Assembly: GCA_002441095.1 (NCBI GenBank)
Contig: DJVG01000032.1
Coordinates: 1 to 64,000, forward strand
DNA length: 64,000 nucleotides
Direction of reading: 5' to 3'
Source of the DNA: Elusimicrobia bacterium UBA6262
GTDB lineage: Bacteria; CAYTYR01; UBA6262
The notes under the pieces are model-generated. The model ran no database searches. It worked only from the letters and a program-made list of their open reading frames with translations, and was not told where the DNA came from. Position numbers and translations under genes: made by a program. Shown piece after piece: positions 34,049 to 43,337 of this stretch. Position 1 is the first letter of the stretch. Each line of letters starts with the position of its first letter.

Positions 34049-36406
34049 TTACAGCTTTATTTTCTTCAGTCTTAGGGAGTTGCCCACTACCGTTAACGAT
34101 GAACCAAACATGGCTATTTCAGCCACCACCGGATGCAGTAAGCCCATCATCGCCAGCGGGATACACAATATATTATAGAAAAAAGCCCAAAACAGGTTTT
34201 GCTTTATCTTTTTAAACGTTTCCCGGGATAAGATCATGGCCGCGACTACTGACTGCAGATTTCCTTTAACCAGGGTCACATCACTGGCGGAAATAGCAAT
34301 GTCAGTCCCAGTTCCCAGGGCTATGCCGACATTAGCCTGTTTTAGGGCCGGAGCATCGTTGATGCCATCGCCAACCATAGCCACCAGCTTGTTCTCTTCC
34401 TGCAGTTCCTTTATTTTTTGCACTTTCTGGCCAGGAAATACCTCCGCCACTACTTCATCAATACCAACTTGCTTCGCAATAGACTGGGCGGATTTTATAT
34501 TGTCTCCCGTCAGCATCACGGTTTTAATACCCCAGGATTTTAACTTTTTTATACTGGCGGCGGAATTTTCTTTCAGGGGGTCACTGATCCCAAACCCGCC
34601 GAGTACTTTATCGTCAAAAGCTGCTAAGACAATAGTCCGGGATTGTTGCTCCAAAATATCAATATCGTTATGTAACGCTGTAGCATCTAAATTATTTTCC
34701 TGTAAAAATCTTTGGCTGCCGACGAATACTTTTTTGCCTTCAATTTCTCCCTTGACACCCTGGCCAATAACCGCGCTAAACTTGTCTACGGCCAGTAAAT
34801 TAATATTCTGTTCCTGGGATTTGGCCACTATCGCCCAGCCCAAAGGATGTTCAGAATTATTCTCCACGCTGGCCGCAATGCCCAGCAGGAAATTCGGCAG
34901 GTCCCCAGGGGCGGTGAATATATCTGTTACTTCGGGACGGCCTTTAGTAATCGTGCCTGTTTTATCAAAAACTATAGTTTGGATCTTGCCCATGGTCTGG
35001 ATAGATTCACCATTCCTGATCAGGATACCATGCTGGGCTCCTAAACCGCTGGCCATCATTAAGGCGGTTGGCGTCGCTAACCCTAAGGCGCAGGGACAGG
35101 CAATCACTAGTACTGCTACCGCGCTGTATACAGCTGCTGATACATTAGCGATAAACAGCCAGGTAATAAAGGTTATTAAGGCTATGCTAAAAATCACCGG
35201 GACAAAATACCCGGTTATTTTATCAGCCAGTTCCTGGATAGGTATTTTTGATCCCTGGCACTCTTCCACCAGTTTAATGACCTGGGCCAGGAAGGTATCC
35301 TGTCCGATTTTGGTGGCCCTGATTTGCAATACCCCTTCCTGGTTAAGGGTCGCGCCGATAACTTTGTCCCCGGCCTGGCAGGTCACTGGCATAGATTCAC
35401 CGGTAGCCATAGACTCATCCACACTGGAAATCCCTGATATAACCTCGCCATCTGTGGGGATTTTCTCACCTGGTTTAACCAGCATGATATCTCCCACTTT
35501 CACTTCGCTTAAAGGAACCTCTTGCTCCTGGCCATGGACCAGTAAACGCGCAGTTTTGGCTTCCAGTTTCAGTAATTTCTTGATCGCTTGTGAAGCTCTG
35601 CCTTTAGTCAGCGTTTCCAGGTATTTTCCCACCAGGTGGAAAGACATGATCATCGCGGCAACCGGAGCATAAGAATGCATCGGAAAGGATAAGCTGGCCA
35701 GGCCGGTCCCATACGATACCAGCGTTCCCAGGGAGATCAGACTGTCCATACCGAGGTTTAGGAATTTTACAGAGTTATACGCGCCACGGTGAGTACGCCA
35801 ACCAGCCATGAACACCGGGGGAAAGGCCAGCGCCAGATACCACCAGTTCAAATTAGGTATATTGACTTTAAAAACCATTTCTACGGTCATCAGCAGCATC
35901 ACCGGAATAGTGAAGCCCCACGCCAACGCCAAGCGTCTCCTGGCCTGCCGGAAATATATCTCTTCTATATTTGCTAGTTGCTCTTCCTTGACTGCCCCAT
36001 AACCAGAATCTTCAATTGCCCGGTACAATATTTCCTTATCAGTTTTGGTAGGATCATATTCGACCAAGGCTTTCTCGCTGGCAAAATTCACATTAGCCTG
36101 GGCTACTCCCGGCACTACTGATAAAGCCTTAGTGATAGTTCGCGCACAGGAAGTACAAGTCATCCCGGTAATGCCAATATTGATCTTATTCAGTGAATCA
36201 GGCTTAACAGAAAGAGATGGGGCAGTCCCATTAGCTTCAGCGTACATTGATCCAGCCGGAGAGCCGGATAGATAGTGTTTCTGATCCTGCTCAAAACTCT
36301 TTTTGCAGCCTGGGGAACAAAAGTAATATTCCCGGCCTTTATATTCTGACTGCAGAGAAGACGGCTGCTCTTCTACCTCCATACCACATACCGGATCTTT
36401 GGCCAT
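34049..36406 (-). CDS. copA: YHS-HMA copper-type P1B ATPase
   Basis: The 785-residue pump starts with a YHS metal-binding domain ([22 protein letters not shown]; about 4-48). Then comes one HMA domain with GMTCTSCA (about 80-87) and eight membrane helices. The transport motif is CPC in [15 protein letters not shown]. The P-type core has [20 protein letters not shown] with the phosphorylated Asp, SEHPLGWAI and [12 protein letters not shown]. The final helix has [13 protein letters not shown], the Cu+ type. It exports Cu+ from the cytoplasm. A long open frame on the opposite strand is a codon-use shadow. Neighbours are redox genes, which fits metal and oxygen stress. Confidence 0.95.
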   Translation of the reverse strand: MAKDPVCGMEVEEQPSSLQSEYKGREYYFCSPGCKKSFEQDQKHYLSGSPAGSMYAEANGTAPSLSVKPDSLNKINIGITGMTCTSCARTITKALSVVPGVAQANVNFASEKALVEYDPTKTDKEILYRAIEDSGYGAVKEEQLANIEEIYFRQARRRLALAWGFTIPVMLLMTVEMVFKVNIPNLNWWYLALAFPPVFMAGWRTHRGAYNSVKFLNLGMDSLISLGTLVSYGTGLASLSFPMHSYAPVAAMIMSFHLVGKYLETLTKGRASQAIKKLLKLEAKTARLLVHGQEQEVPLSEVKVGDIMLVKPGEKIPTDGEVISGISSVDESMATGESMPVTCQAGDKVIGATLNQEGVLQIRATKIGQDTFLAQVIKLVEECQGSKIPIQELADKITGYFVPVIFSIALITFITWLFIANVSAAVYSAVAVLVIACPCALGLATPTALMMASGLGAQHGILIRNGESIQTMGKIQTIVFDKTGTITKGRPEVTDIFTAPGDLPNFLLGIAASVENNSEHPLGWAIVAKSQEQNINLLAVDKFSAVIGQGVKGEIEGKKVFVGSQRFLQENNLDATALHNDIDILEQQSRTIVLAAFDDKVLGGFGISDPLKENSAASIKKLKSWGIKTVMLTGDNIKSAQSIAKQVGIDEVVAEVFPGQKVQKIKELQEENKLVAMVGDGINDAPALKQANVGIALGTGTDIAISASDVTLVKGNLQSVVAAMILSRETFKKIKQNLFWAFFYNILCIPLAMMGLLHPVVAEIAMFGSSLTVVGNSLRLKKIKL

Positions 36407-36419
36407 AAATCACCTATAA

Positions 36420-36588
36420 TTTCTAAATTCTAATATCTAATTTCTCCCCTGCTGATCCCGATAAGTCGGGATCAAAGACGCGGGGACAGGTAAACAAATT
36501 CAAAATCCGAATTTCTAAACTTTTGCTATTTGAATTTTGAAAATTTGATATTGTTTAGAGATTAGGATTTAGTATTTAGGCTTTGTTA
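36420..36588. repeat. TCTAATTT-type heptamer inverted array with inner palindrome
   Basis: Four heptamers near WTTCTAA (36420-36447) match four to five inverted heptamers near TTTAGKA (36554-36588). Between them are a perfect 8-bp stem with a 4-base loop (GATCCCGA and TCGGGATC, 36454-36473) and TTTGAAT-type heptamers (about 36523-36548). The array covers the stop codon of the FAD reductase gene at 36576. Confidence 0.8.
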
Positions 36589-37817
36589 AACAGTTGGGCC
36601 ATATCAAAAGTTTCGTTCAAAATAGTCTCTTTGAACTTGCCAATATCAATTTGCTGATTGATGATCTTGGTCCAGGATAGGATATCTTTCCGGTCATTAA
36701 TCAAGATAACTCCCCCGACTTTATTAGCCTTCACCAAAAGCTTGATATATGTACCCTTCTCCGGATCAGACCGGCGCATAACATCATAAGCGTTTTCCGG
36801 AGGATTGGAATCCCCTAAACAGGTAAGATCGATCCCGGCAATCTTCAGGGTACTGCTTGGCAGTGATCCCTTATACACCAGCTTAGGCCCGTTAAGCGCA
36901 TTAAAAGCGACGGTCTGAGCCTGGGCCAAGGCTACCGGGATAATTCCATACACCTGGTTATCGAATTCAGCCACATCACCGCAGGCATAAATATGTTCAT
37001 CATCAGTTTGCAAAAATTTGTTTACCACTACCCCTTTACTTACTTTTAAACCTGCCGTCTTGGCTAATTCAATGTTAGGGCAGATACCCGCGGCGGTGAT
37101 GACAATATGCGCCGGGATCACTTCCCCGCCTTTCAGGGTCACGCTTTCTACCTGGTCGTCCCCATTGATAGAAATACACTCAGATTCCAATTTAAATTTA
37201 ATCCCCATACTTTCCAGCTTGGTTTTTAAGATTTCCGACCCTTGCGCGTCAATCTGCCGTGATAGCAGGCTGGCATTGTGTTCTATGACTATCGGCTCCA
37301 GGCCTGCTCCCAACATGGCAGACGCTGTCTCCAAGCCTAAAAATCCGCCGCCGATAATCACCGCTTTTCTTTTGTCGGTATCACTAGCCGGCTTCAGAGG
37401 GCTGAGATATTCCAGTATATTTTGCGCATCATTAATAGTGCGCAGGCTAAAAGAGCCTTTTTTCTTAACCCCTTCTACTGCGGGGATACTGCTTTTAGCC
37501 CCGTTAGCCAGGACCAGGCAATCATAAGGGTACTGTTCACCGTTCTCTAATTCTATGTTTTTTGATTTTTCATTTATTTTTACTACTTTTTTCCCAAACT
37601 TAACTTTAATTTTCTTTTCCGTATACCAGGCCCAGTTATAAAAATATATTTCTTCGTGCTTGATGCGGCCGGCTAAAAACTCTATCAGTATCGGTTTGGG
37701 ATAATAATGCTCGTTTTCTTCGGTAAAAATAGTTACCTCTGCGTCCTCGCTCTGGGTCCGGAAGAACTTGGCCACTGTTATCCCGCATACGCCATTACCT
37801 ATAATTATTAATTTCAT
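36576..37817 (-). CDS. FAD-dependent NAD(P)H oxidoreductase (rubredoxin/nitrite reductase-like)
   Basis: The 413-residue flavoprotein has an FAD-binding IIIGNGVCGITVAKFFR at the start and an NAD(P)-binding AVIIGGGFLGLETASAML near residue 155. A second FAD motif is IYACGDVAEFD (about 285). The N-terminal half (YYPKPILIEFLAG) matches NirB N-terminal and rubredoxin:NAD oxidoreductase proteins. With a ferritin-like protein, thioredoxin and, further on, rubrerythrin encoded nearby, a role in electron supply for peroxide or oxygen reduction is likely. The final codons overlap the heptamer array. GGAGG precedes the ATG. Confidence 0.88.
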   Translation of the reverse strand: MKLIIIGNGVCGITVAKFFRTQSEDAEVTIFTEENEHYYPKPILIEFLAGRIKHEEIYFYNWAWYTEKKIKVKFGKKVVKINEKSKNIELENGEQYPYDCLVLANGAKSSIPAVEGVKKKGSFSLRTINDAQNILEYLSPLKPASDTDKRKAVIIGGGFLGLETASAMLGAGLEPIVIEHNASLLSRQIDAQGSEILKTKLESMGIKFKLESECISINGDDQVESVTLKGGEVIPAHIVITAAGICPNIELAKTAGLKVSKGVVVNKFLQTDDEHIYACGDVAEFDNQVYGIIPVALAQAQTVAFNALNGPKLVYKGSLPSSTLKIAGIDLTCLGDSNPPENAYDVMRRSDPEKGTYIKLLVKANKVGGVILINDRKDILSWTKIINQQIDIGKFKETILNETFDMAQLFNKA

Positions 37818-37847
37818 GGAGCCTCCGTCAAAAACCGAATTAATTTC

Positions 37848-38342
37848 TTATTTTTTCAATTTTTCAAGGTTCATCAGCCGTTCGACCAGAAAATTCAAAT
37901 GCCGGCGTTCTTCCAGTATTATTTTCTTAAACGTTTTTTTACCTTTGCTGTTAGCGCTATTCTGCCAGGCTTCAGTATAGAAAAGGATGGAATCCTTCTC
38001 TGCCTGGATACCAATATGGATGGCTTCATATTCAGTTAAGGCGGCCAGACTTTCACGGGGAATACTCTTAAGATCATAAAAAATACCCGGCCGCACCAGG
38101 TTCGCCAGATATTGACGTGCTTCATCATTCGGGCCAAGCGGTTTGTTATCCCTTACCCCTAATTCGCTTTGCAGTTTTTTAAACGTATCGAAATGTTCCC
38201 GTTCGTCACTGGCTAATTGCCGGAAGATATGCCGGGACTCGGCATTTTTTGATTTATCAGCGCAGCTTTCGTAAAAGCTGACGCCCTCTTCTTCCAGGTT
38301 TAGAGCTACATCATAAGCTTCTTTTGCGCTTAAATATTTCAT
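37848..38342 (-). CDS. Rubrerythrin-like diiron (ferritin-like) protein
   Basis: The 164-residue all-helical protein has two ExxxxxExxH-type iron-binding halves: NLEEEGVSFYESC with ASDEREHFDTF, and QAEKDSILFYTEAW with ILEERRHLNFL. No rubredoxin-like CxxC domain is present, so this is a short ferritin-like or rubrerythrin diiron protein. A likely role is peroxide reduction with electrons from the adjacent reductase, or iron handling. GAGGAG precedes the ATG. The gene is 30 bases from the reductase, so the two are probably in one operon. Confidence 0.88.
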   Translation of the reverse strand: MKYLSAKEAYDVALNLEEEGVSFYESCADKSKNAESRHIFRQLASDEREHFDTFKKLQSELGVRDNKPLGPNDEARQYLANLVRPGIFYDLKSIPRESLAALTEYEAIHIGIQAEKDSILFYTEAWQNSANSKGKKTFKKIILEERRHLNFLVERLMNLEKLKK

Positions 38343-38363
38343 CGCCTTCTCCTCAATTTATGG

Positions 38364-38828
38364 CTACTTTCTGGCTTGTTTTACATAGTCCACAATTTTA
38401 CCGTACTCAGGTGTCGGCTCCCCGATCATTTGCCCTTTTTTATCATACACTCTCACATTAGGCACAAACTGTATAGCATATTGTTTGGCTACATCACTGC
38501 TCCAGTTCACGATATTGATCTTACGTAATAATATATTATCGTATTGATTGACCAGTTCTTCGATCTTTGGCCCTAATATTTTGCACGGGCCGCACCAATC
38601 GGCATAGAAATCAAAAACTATTACATAATCCTTAACCAGGTACTTTTGCAGGTCTACGGTTTCCCCATTAGAGATAAGCTTTATCTTGTCGCTGTCGCCA
38701 CTTGGATTGCTGGGGCCTGCTGTCGCCGGGCCCGACACGATGGGGGCGGAAGATTGGGAATGAAGATAGATCAAGGCAACAATCAATCCGGCGATGGTCA
38801 ATATTCCAGCGATGATGAGTTTTTTCAT
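38364..38828 (-). CDS. Membrane-anchored or exported thioredoxin
   Basis: The 154-residue protein has an N-terminal hydrophobic helix (IIAGILTIAGLIVALIYL), a Ser/Pro-rich linker and a thioredoxin fold with the active site FYADWCGPCKILGP. The cis-proline region is IQFVPNVRVYDKKG. It would act outside the inner membrane as a thiol reductant or oxidase. The exported MsrA at 42723-43262 needs such a reductant, so they may be partners; that is inference. The gene sits 21 bases upstream of the ferritin-like gene. Confidence 0.92.
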   Translation of the reverse strand: MKKLIIAGILTIAGLIVALIYLHSQSSAPIVSGPATAGPSNPSGDSDKIKLISNGETVDLQKYLVKDYVIVFDFYADWCGPCKILGPKIEELVNQYDNILLRKINIVNWSSDVAKQYAIQFVPNVRVYDKKGQMIGEPTPEYGKIVDYVKQARK

Positions 38829-38840
38829 TAATTTTCCCCT

Positions 38841-39404
38841 TTATTTTACTTGTCCGGCATATTTAAATTTTATCATAACTTTGACCAGCTTACTGTACAA
38901 TTCAAGTTCTTGGGTCAGTTTTGGCGCCGGTTCGATGATCCTGGAAAATCCTTCCCAGATACCAAACCAGCCCAAGGGGATCAAAACTATACCCAATAAT
39001 TCTATTTGCAACTGTCCTAAGAGTTTATAAAAAGTAACCATCGACATGACTCCGAGCGCCACTATACCCAGGACAATAAACAAACCTCCTTTAGCGCGAT
39101 GATGATTCAATTCCCTGGTTAATGACAAAAACCTGAATTTAAAATATTGCTTCAACCGTTTAATGACGATCCGTTCCGTATTATCATCCTTGAATAATAG
39201 CGGGGCATAGATAGTAATGATATAATTACCCCGTTGGGTTTCACGATACCGCTTCCGCAGTTCAGAAAGGAAATCCCCAGACAAGACCCGTTGTTCCAAC
39301 GGACTGGGGTCAAAATCAGAAAAGATATCATCCCAGGAATCAATGGCAATTGAGATTTCCTGTATATCCCTTATGTGTTCATTTGGGCTAAGTCCTTCAT
39401 CCAT
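38841..39404 (-). CDS. Uncharacterised two-helix membrane protein
   Basis: I do not recognise this 187-residue protein. The N-terminal half (about 1-100) is soluble and charged, and could be helical (EQRVLSGDFLSELRKRYRETQRG). Two membrane helices follow (KGGLFIVLGIVALGVMSMVTF and LLGIVLIPLGWFGIWEGF) and then a short amphipathic tail. The translation is in a tight group with NlpC/P60 upstream (3 bases) and thioredoxin downstream (12 bases), so it is a real gene and an envelope role is likely. Confidence 0.65.
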   Translation of the reverse strand: MDEGLSPNEHIRDIQEISIAIDSWDDIFSDFDPSPLEQRVLSGDFLSELRKRYRETQRGNYIITIYAPLLFKDDNTERIVIKRLKQYFKFRFLSLTRELNHHRAKGGLFIVLGIVALGVMSMVTFYKLLGQLQIELLGIVLIPLGWFGIWEGFSRIIEPAPKLTQELELYSKLVKVMIKFKYAGQVK

Positions 39405-39407
39405 AAT

Positions 39408-40235
39408 TTACCCACTCTGTTTTTTGTTTTTCTTAAAAAATGTGCCGAAATAAACTACTTTGGACCGGACCCGCATTCCCTGACGCAACTGGCTCAAAGG
39501 CAATCCTAACTTTTCCCGGAAAGTGATCCGTCTTACCCGTTCCCCTGTTTTTGGCGCTTCGATCATCTCTTCGCCGCCGGCATAGATCAAGACATGCTTA
39601 ACTTCATTCCTGGCGCTGGCATTAGCCAGGAAAACCAGGTCTCCTGGTAATAACTGATTCCGGCCGATAGGCTGGGCTTTACGAAACTGATCATTGGCAT
39701 TGCGCGGGGTAATAACGCCTATCCGGCGATAAACCCAATTAACTAATCCCGAACAGTCAACCCCAGTCAGGTTTTTTTTATAATCCGGATCATAAAGAGA
39801 ACAGCCACCCCACAAATACTGGGAATCCAGGTGCTGGGCGGCCTTTACCAGTACGATTTTGCGCAGTTGATTTTCAGGCAGGTTATATTTAACTATTTTT
39901 TGCATTTTACTGAGATCTTCAGTCAGCTGGTCCGCCCTGACCCACCCCGGGCATCCTTCCCAGCGCTTACTTCGATAATTATAGACTAATTGGTCTGGAC
40001 ACTGCACCCTGGCCCATTCCCCATCCACATCCCAGACTAAAACTACTTCCCCTTTTTCCACCTGGGTATTTTGCCAAGGGTCCTGTTCATATTTACCACT
40101 ATGTTCGATCGGCCACACCCGGACATCTGCAGCACTAACCTTGACGATCATAGGTTTTGGCTCTTTATAACTGGCTCCTAAAAACACAAGCCCGAATAAA
40201 AATATCAAAATAATATAAGCTTTATGAATCTTCAA
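39408..40235 (-). CDS. Exported NlpC/P60 endopeptidase with SH3-like domain
   Basis: The 275-residue protein has a signal sequence (AYIILIFLFGLVFLGAS). An SH3-like region follows (VSAADVRVWPIEHSG, about 33-105), and then an NlpC/P60 domain with the catalytic Cys in TGVDCSGLVNWVYRR, a core LLPGDLVFL and the His in VKHVLIYAGGEEMIEA. It should cut stem peptides of peptidoglycan, like YgjB/Spr or YkfC-type enzymes. The start is a TTG at 40233-40235 after GAGGA, and a good promoter lies at 40263-40291. Confidence 0.88.
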   Translation of the reverse strand: MKIHKAYIILIFLFGLVFLGASYKEPKPMIVKVSAADVRVWPIEHSGKYEQDPWQNTQVEKGEVVLVWDVDGEWARVQCPDQLVYNYRSKRWEGCPGWVRADQLTEDLSKMQKIVKYNLPENQLRKIVLVKAAQHLDSQYLWGGCSLYDPDYKKNLTGVDCSGLVNWVYRRIGVITPRNANDQFRKAQPIGRNQLLPGDLVFLANASARNEVKHVLIYAGGEEMIEAPKTGERVRRITFREKLGLPLSQLRQGMRVRSKVVYFGTFFKKNKKQSG

Positions 40236-40262
40236 AATGTTTTCCTCATAGTTTTTGTCAAT

Positions 40263-40291
40263 ATATTATACCGCTTTTAGGGTTTACTGGC
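40263..40291 (-). promoter_or_regulatory. Promoter for the NlpC/P60 operon
   Basis: On the minus strand TTGCCA (40286-40291), a 17-bp spacer and a consensus TATAAT (40263-40268) lie 28 bases upstream of the TTG start. Confidence 0.7.
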
Positions 40292-40329
40292 AATTGTATT
40301 TAATGCCCTAATACTTCCTTAAATAAAAG

Positions 40330-40352
40330 AGGGGCTGCTTTGGGCAGCCCCT
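40330..40352 (-). terminator. Terminator of the DUF3332 gene
   Basis: AGGGGCTGC (40330-40338) and GCAGCCCCT (40344-40352) form a perfect 9-bp stem with a 5-base loop. On the minus strand it is followed by CTTTTATTT. Confidence 0.8.
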
Positions 40353-40374
40353 GCTTGTTTTAGCGGATAGCCAA

Positions 40375-40875
40375 TTAGTACCTGGCGATCTCCTTATTAC
40401 TGCTGTCCATAACGATTACCTGACCATTGGTCATAGTCTTAGCGGTCATTAATAATTGGCCGCTCCTATCTCTGCAGATAGCACTGCCGTCAGCGCTTTT
40501 TTCGAAGAGCACTGTCTTTAATGGCTGGGTTTTATCAAACAAATCCATTTTCATTCTGTTGTTGCCGTAAAAGGCCAGAACTGCCTGCTTATCTTCCACT
40601 GAGACTACTTTAATAGTCTTGCCATTGGCCGCAGTTACCGGGTTTTTACCGGTCCAGAATTCGATGGAATTGATCACAATAGCATCAACAAATGTGCAAA
40701 CTCCGTATACCGGGACAATATTCATCACCAGGAATACTACTTCATTAACCCACTTATCTCCCACTTCCCCATTCCATTTCCACAGCTTTCTGGTGAGCTG
40801 GAACGAGCCATAACACCCGGACAGGACAAAAGAAAATAAGCAAACAACCAGTACTAAACTAATGAACTTTTTCAT
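40375..40875 (-). CDS. DUF3332 family lipoprotein
   Basis: The 166-residue protein matches the DUF3332 family (PF11810) of small envelope lipoproteins, seen by the start GCYGSFQLTRKLWKWNGEVGDKW right after the lipobox LSGC, and by the hydrophobic stretch VNEVVFLVMNIVPVYGVCTFVDAIVINSIEFWTG. The function is unknown. The ATG at 40873-40875 follows GGGGGTG; ten more upstream codons are open but have no better site. It appears to be monocistronic, with its own terminator. Confidence 0.82.
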   Translation of the reverse strand: MKKFISLVLVVCLFSFVLSGCYGSFQLTRKLWKWNGEVGDKWVNEVVFLVMNIVPVYGVCTFVDAIVINSIEFWTGKNPVTAANGKTIKVVSVEDKQAVLAFYGNNRMKMDLFDKTQPLKTVLFEKSADGSAICRDRSGQLLMTAKTMTNGQVIVMDSSNKEIARY

Positions 40876-40991
40876 GATTGTCACCCCCTCTCCCCACATA
40901 TACAATATAGCTAATGCTATTTTAACTCCAAAATGGCTGAAAGTCCACTCTTAAATTTATTACCTCTTTCATTAAGCCGGTAAGCTTGGCT

Positions 40992-41651
40992 TCAGGCCTT
41001 ATTAATAGCAGCCAACACTTCCTTGAAATCTTTAGTGCGGCAGTTATAATCCGCTAACTCTGCCAGTCCGCTATAGGACGTATTGAAAGCGATAGCATAA
41101 CCGGCAATCCTGGCAGCAGGCACATCTGTGGCTGAATCCCCGACAAATATAGCCTGTTCCGGTTTGATGCCTGCTTTTCTTAATAATCTCTTGAAGGCTT
41201 TTCCTTTTTCCCCATGAGCAACATTTATTTTTACCTGTCCGGTCAGCCGTCCATGCCGCACATACAGCTTATTGCAGATACAATGATCGATCTGCAGATC
41301 TTTTTTAACCTTTAGGGCCAACAGGTCCAGGCCGGTAGAAAGAATTGCCAGCTTGAATCCCAGCTCTTTTAGTTTTTTAAGCGTGTTTTTTACATTCCGG
41401 CTATAGGGAATAGCATGTAAATGCCTGGTAATATTAGCAGCCGGCAGGTTTTTCCAGCGCTGGGCATCCAGCTCACAAAACCGGCGATAACTGATCTTTC
41501 CCTTGAGGAATTGTTCCTGGTAATGGCAGGCATCTTCATCCCACATCCCCAGCTTTTCATGGATGAGCTGCCAGGAACTTATATGCCGGGTCAAGGTCCC
41601 ATCCATATCAAACACCACAATTTTATATCGTAAACTTTTGTTGTCTCGCAT
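40992..41651 (-). CDS. HAD-superfamily phosphatase (SerB-like)
   Basis: The 219-residue protein has the HAD motifs FDMDGTLT (nucleophile and acid Asp), ILSTGLDLL (motif II), a lysine in EKGKAFKRLL, and FVGDSATDVPAA (motif IV). The helical cap (about 20-85) resembles that of phosphoserine phosphatase-like enzymes. It could dephosphorylate phosphoserine, but the substrate is not certain. It follows a heptamer array that separates it from rlmN. The ATG has only a weak Shine-Dalgarno (GGATG). Confidence 0.85.
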   Translation of the reverse strand: MRDNKSLRYKIVVFDMDGTLTRHISSWQLIHEKLGMWDEDACHYQEQFLKGKISYRRFCELDAQRWKNLPAANITRHLHAIPYSRNVKNTLKKLKELGFKLAILSTGLDLLALKVKKDLQIDHCICNKLYVRHGRLTGQVKINVAHGEKGKAFKRLLRKAGIKPEQAIFVGDSATDVPAARIAGYAIAFNTSYSGLAELADYNCRTKDFKEVLAAINKA

Positions 41652-41720
41652 TTAGCATCCAGCTTCTAGTATTTAGCAGCTTTTACTTTACACCTCTACA
41701 CCTTTATAGCTTTACACCTG
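41650..41720. repeat. ATTTAGC heptamers followed by TTTACACC octamers
   Basis: Four heptamers near ATTTAGC (41650-41677) are followed by four octamers near TYTACACC (41687-41718). The octamers cover the rlmN stop (41704-41706) and encode its last residues. The octamer word is shared with the array at 51214-51240. No clear inverted arm is present. Confidence 0.75.
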
Positions 41721-42735
41721 TCTTTTGCGCCGCCAATTGTCCGCAAGCGGCAAAAATATCAGCGCCCCGCGATTTCCTGATAGTCACTGGGACCTTTCTG
41801 CTTTTTAGCCAGGATTCAAATTGTTCCATACTTTTTTGGCTGACTGGCTTGTACTTCAATTCGGGGAAAGGATTAAAGAACAGTAAATTAACTTTCCCTT
41901 TTAAATCCCGCGCGATAGTGGCCAACCGCTGGGCATCTTCCAGAGTGTCATTGAACTTTTTTAAGAGAACATATTCCAAAGTCACAATACGTCCGGTTTT
42001 TTGAAAATAATCCATACACGATTTAAGCACTTCTCTTAACGGGTATTTTTTATTAATGGGCATGAGCTTGGTGCGTTGTTCATCGGTGGTGGCATGCAGG
42101 GAAAGAGAGAGGTTTACCTGACAGTCAAAAGCTGCAAGCTTGGCTATACCGGGCAGATAGCCGGCCGTGGAAAGAGTGATCCGGCGCGCCGCAAGGCCCA
42201 GCCCTTCCTGGCTATTGATGAGCTGGATAGATTGGCTGACATGGTCATAATTATCCAATGGTTCGCCCATACCCATAAAGACAATATTAGTGATCTTGGT
42301 TTTTGCCTGACGCTGAACATACAGTAGTTGGTCTACTATCTCTCCTGCCGTAAGATGACGTACAAAGCTTTTCAGACCGCTGGCGCACATGCCGCAGGAG
42401 AATTTACACCCTACCTGGGTGGAGACACAGAGCGTTCTACGCTCGCCGGCAGGAATAAAAACAGCTTCTACCTGGTTGCGGTCAGTCAAGGTTAACAAGT
42501 ACTTGCGAGACCTATCCTGGGAAATATATTCCTGGGCACCGGCAAAAGCATTAAGCTCATAATTCCCGGCTAAAACCTGTAATACTTGTTGGGGCAGGTT
42601 ATTCATTTCAGCAAAGTCCCGCACCCCTTTTTTATAAAGCCAGTGAAAGACCTGGTTGGCGCGGTATTCCGGTAACCCCAACCGCCTAAAATCTTTCTTT
42701 AGTCCCGTCAAAGAATATTCTTTTAATAATGGCAA
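41704..42735 (-). CDS. rlmN: Dual-specificity RNA methyltransferase RlmN
   Basis: RlmN methylates C2 of A2503 in 23S rRNA and A37 in some tRNAs by radical SAM chemistry. The 343-residue protein has the radical SAM cluster motif [12 protein letters not shown] and the SAM-binding [13 protein letters not shown]. It also has the substrate-adduct cysteine near the end (IFAACGQLA). The start is probably the TTG at 42733-42735, preceded by GGCGGAG, and overlaps msrA by 13 bases. The last residues (KTGVKL) come from the octamer array. Confidence 0.96.
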   Translation of the reverse strand: MPLLKEYSLTGLKKDFRRLGLPEYRANQVFHWLYKKGVRDFAEMNNLPQQVLQVLAGNYELNAFAGAQEYISQDRSRKYLLTLTDRNQVEAVFIPAGERRTLCVSTQVGCKFSCGMCASGLKSFVRHLTAGEIVDQLLYVQRQAKTKITNIVFMGMGEPLDNYDHVSQSIQLINSQEGLGLAARRITLSTAGYLPGIAKLAAFDCQVNLSLSLHATTDEQRTKLMPINKKYPLREVLKSCMDYFQKTGRIVTLEYVLLKKFNDTLEDAQRLATIARDLKGKVNLLFFNPFPELKYKPVSQKSMEQFESWLKSRKVPVTIRKSRGADIFAACGQLAAQKTGVKL

Positions 42736-43262
42736 CTGGCTCCGCCTTTTTTCCGCAGATATTCCTGATGGTACTCCTCAGCCGGCCAAAACTCTGCTGC
42801 CGGCACTATTTCAGTAACAATTGGGCCTTGATACCGGCCGGAGCCCTGCAGGTTTTCCTTGGACTTGACAGCTGCTGTTTGCTGTTTAGGCGAGTGAAAG
42901 AAAATTGCCGACCGGTACTGGCTGCCTTTGTCCGGGCCTTGCCTGTTGACCTGAGTCGGATCGTGTATTTTCCAGAATATTTCCAGTAGTTTCTCATAAC
43001 TAACCAGTGCCGTGTCATACTCTACCAGCACCGCTTCAGCATGGCCGGTTTTACCTGTACACACGTTTTCATACGTAGGTTTCTGGAAATGACCGCCGGT
43101 ATAGCCAGCGGTAGTGGCCAGCACGCCCTGGACATTCAGGAAAGCTTCTTCCACACCCCAGAAACAGCCAGCCGCAAATGTTGCTTTTTCAGTGGCCATT
43201 TGCCCCTCCGCCATGCCAAACAAGCCCAAACTTATTATGCAAAGTAAAAATATTTGTTTCAT
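42723..43262 (-). CDS. msrA: Exported peptide methionine sulfoxide reductase MsrA
   Basis: MsrA reduces methionine S-sulfoxide. The 179-residue protein has a signal peptide ([18 protein letters not shown]) before the family start [16 protein letters not shown], where C33 is the nucleophile. Other family blocks are [41 protein letters not shown] and [12 protein letters not shown]. Export is less usual for MsrA; here it may serve the periplasm together with the exported thioredoxin. A recycling Cys lies at GASCHY at the very end. No msrB is fused or adjacent. It overlaps rlmN by 13 bases. Confidence 0.93.
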   Translation of the reverse strand: MKQIFLLCIISLGLFGMAEGQMATEKATFAAGCFWGVEEAFLNVQGVLATTAGYTGGHFQKPTYENVCTGKTGHAEAVLVEYDTALVSYEKLLEIFWKIHDPTQVNRQGPDKGSQYRSAIFFHSPKQQTAAVKSKENLQGSGRYQGPIVTEIVPAAEFWPAEEYHQEYLRKKGGASCHY

Positions 43263-43282
43263 AATGTTTTGCCTTTTCTTCC

Positions 43283-43333
43283 AACTATCAACAATGCCTG
43301 CCCGCCAACGTTTGCTGGGAGGGAACTATCAAC
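43283..43333. repeat. AACTATCAAC direct repeats flanking a GC-rich REP-like block
   Basis: Two identical 10-base copies of AACTATCAAC (43283-43292 and 43324-43333) bracket a 31-base block containing GCCTGCCCGCC and TGCTGGGAGGG. The block is similar to one at 33259-33285. The outer word is the inverse of the GTTGATAGTT word at 25869-25920. It lies just past the rubrerythrin stop. Confidence 0.65.
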
Positions 43334-43337
43334 TGTT

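Noticed and set aside
34236..35672. A 478-codon open frame on the plus strand
   Set aside because: It lies antisense to the well conserved copper ATPase and has no recognisable domain or ribosome-binding site. It is a codon-use shadow. The same holds for many other opposite-strand frames.
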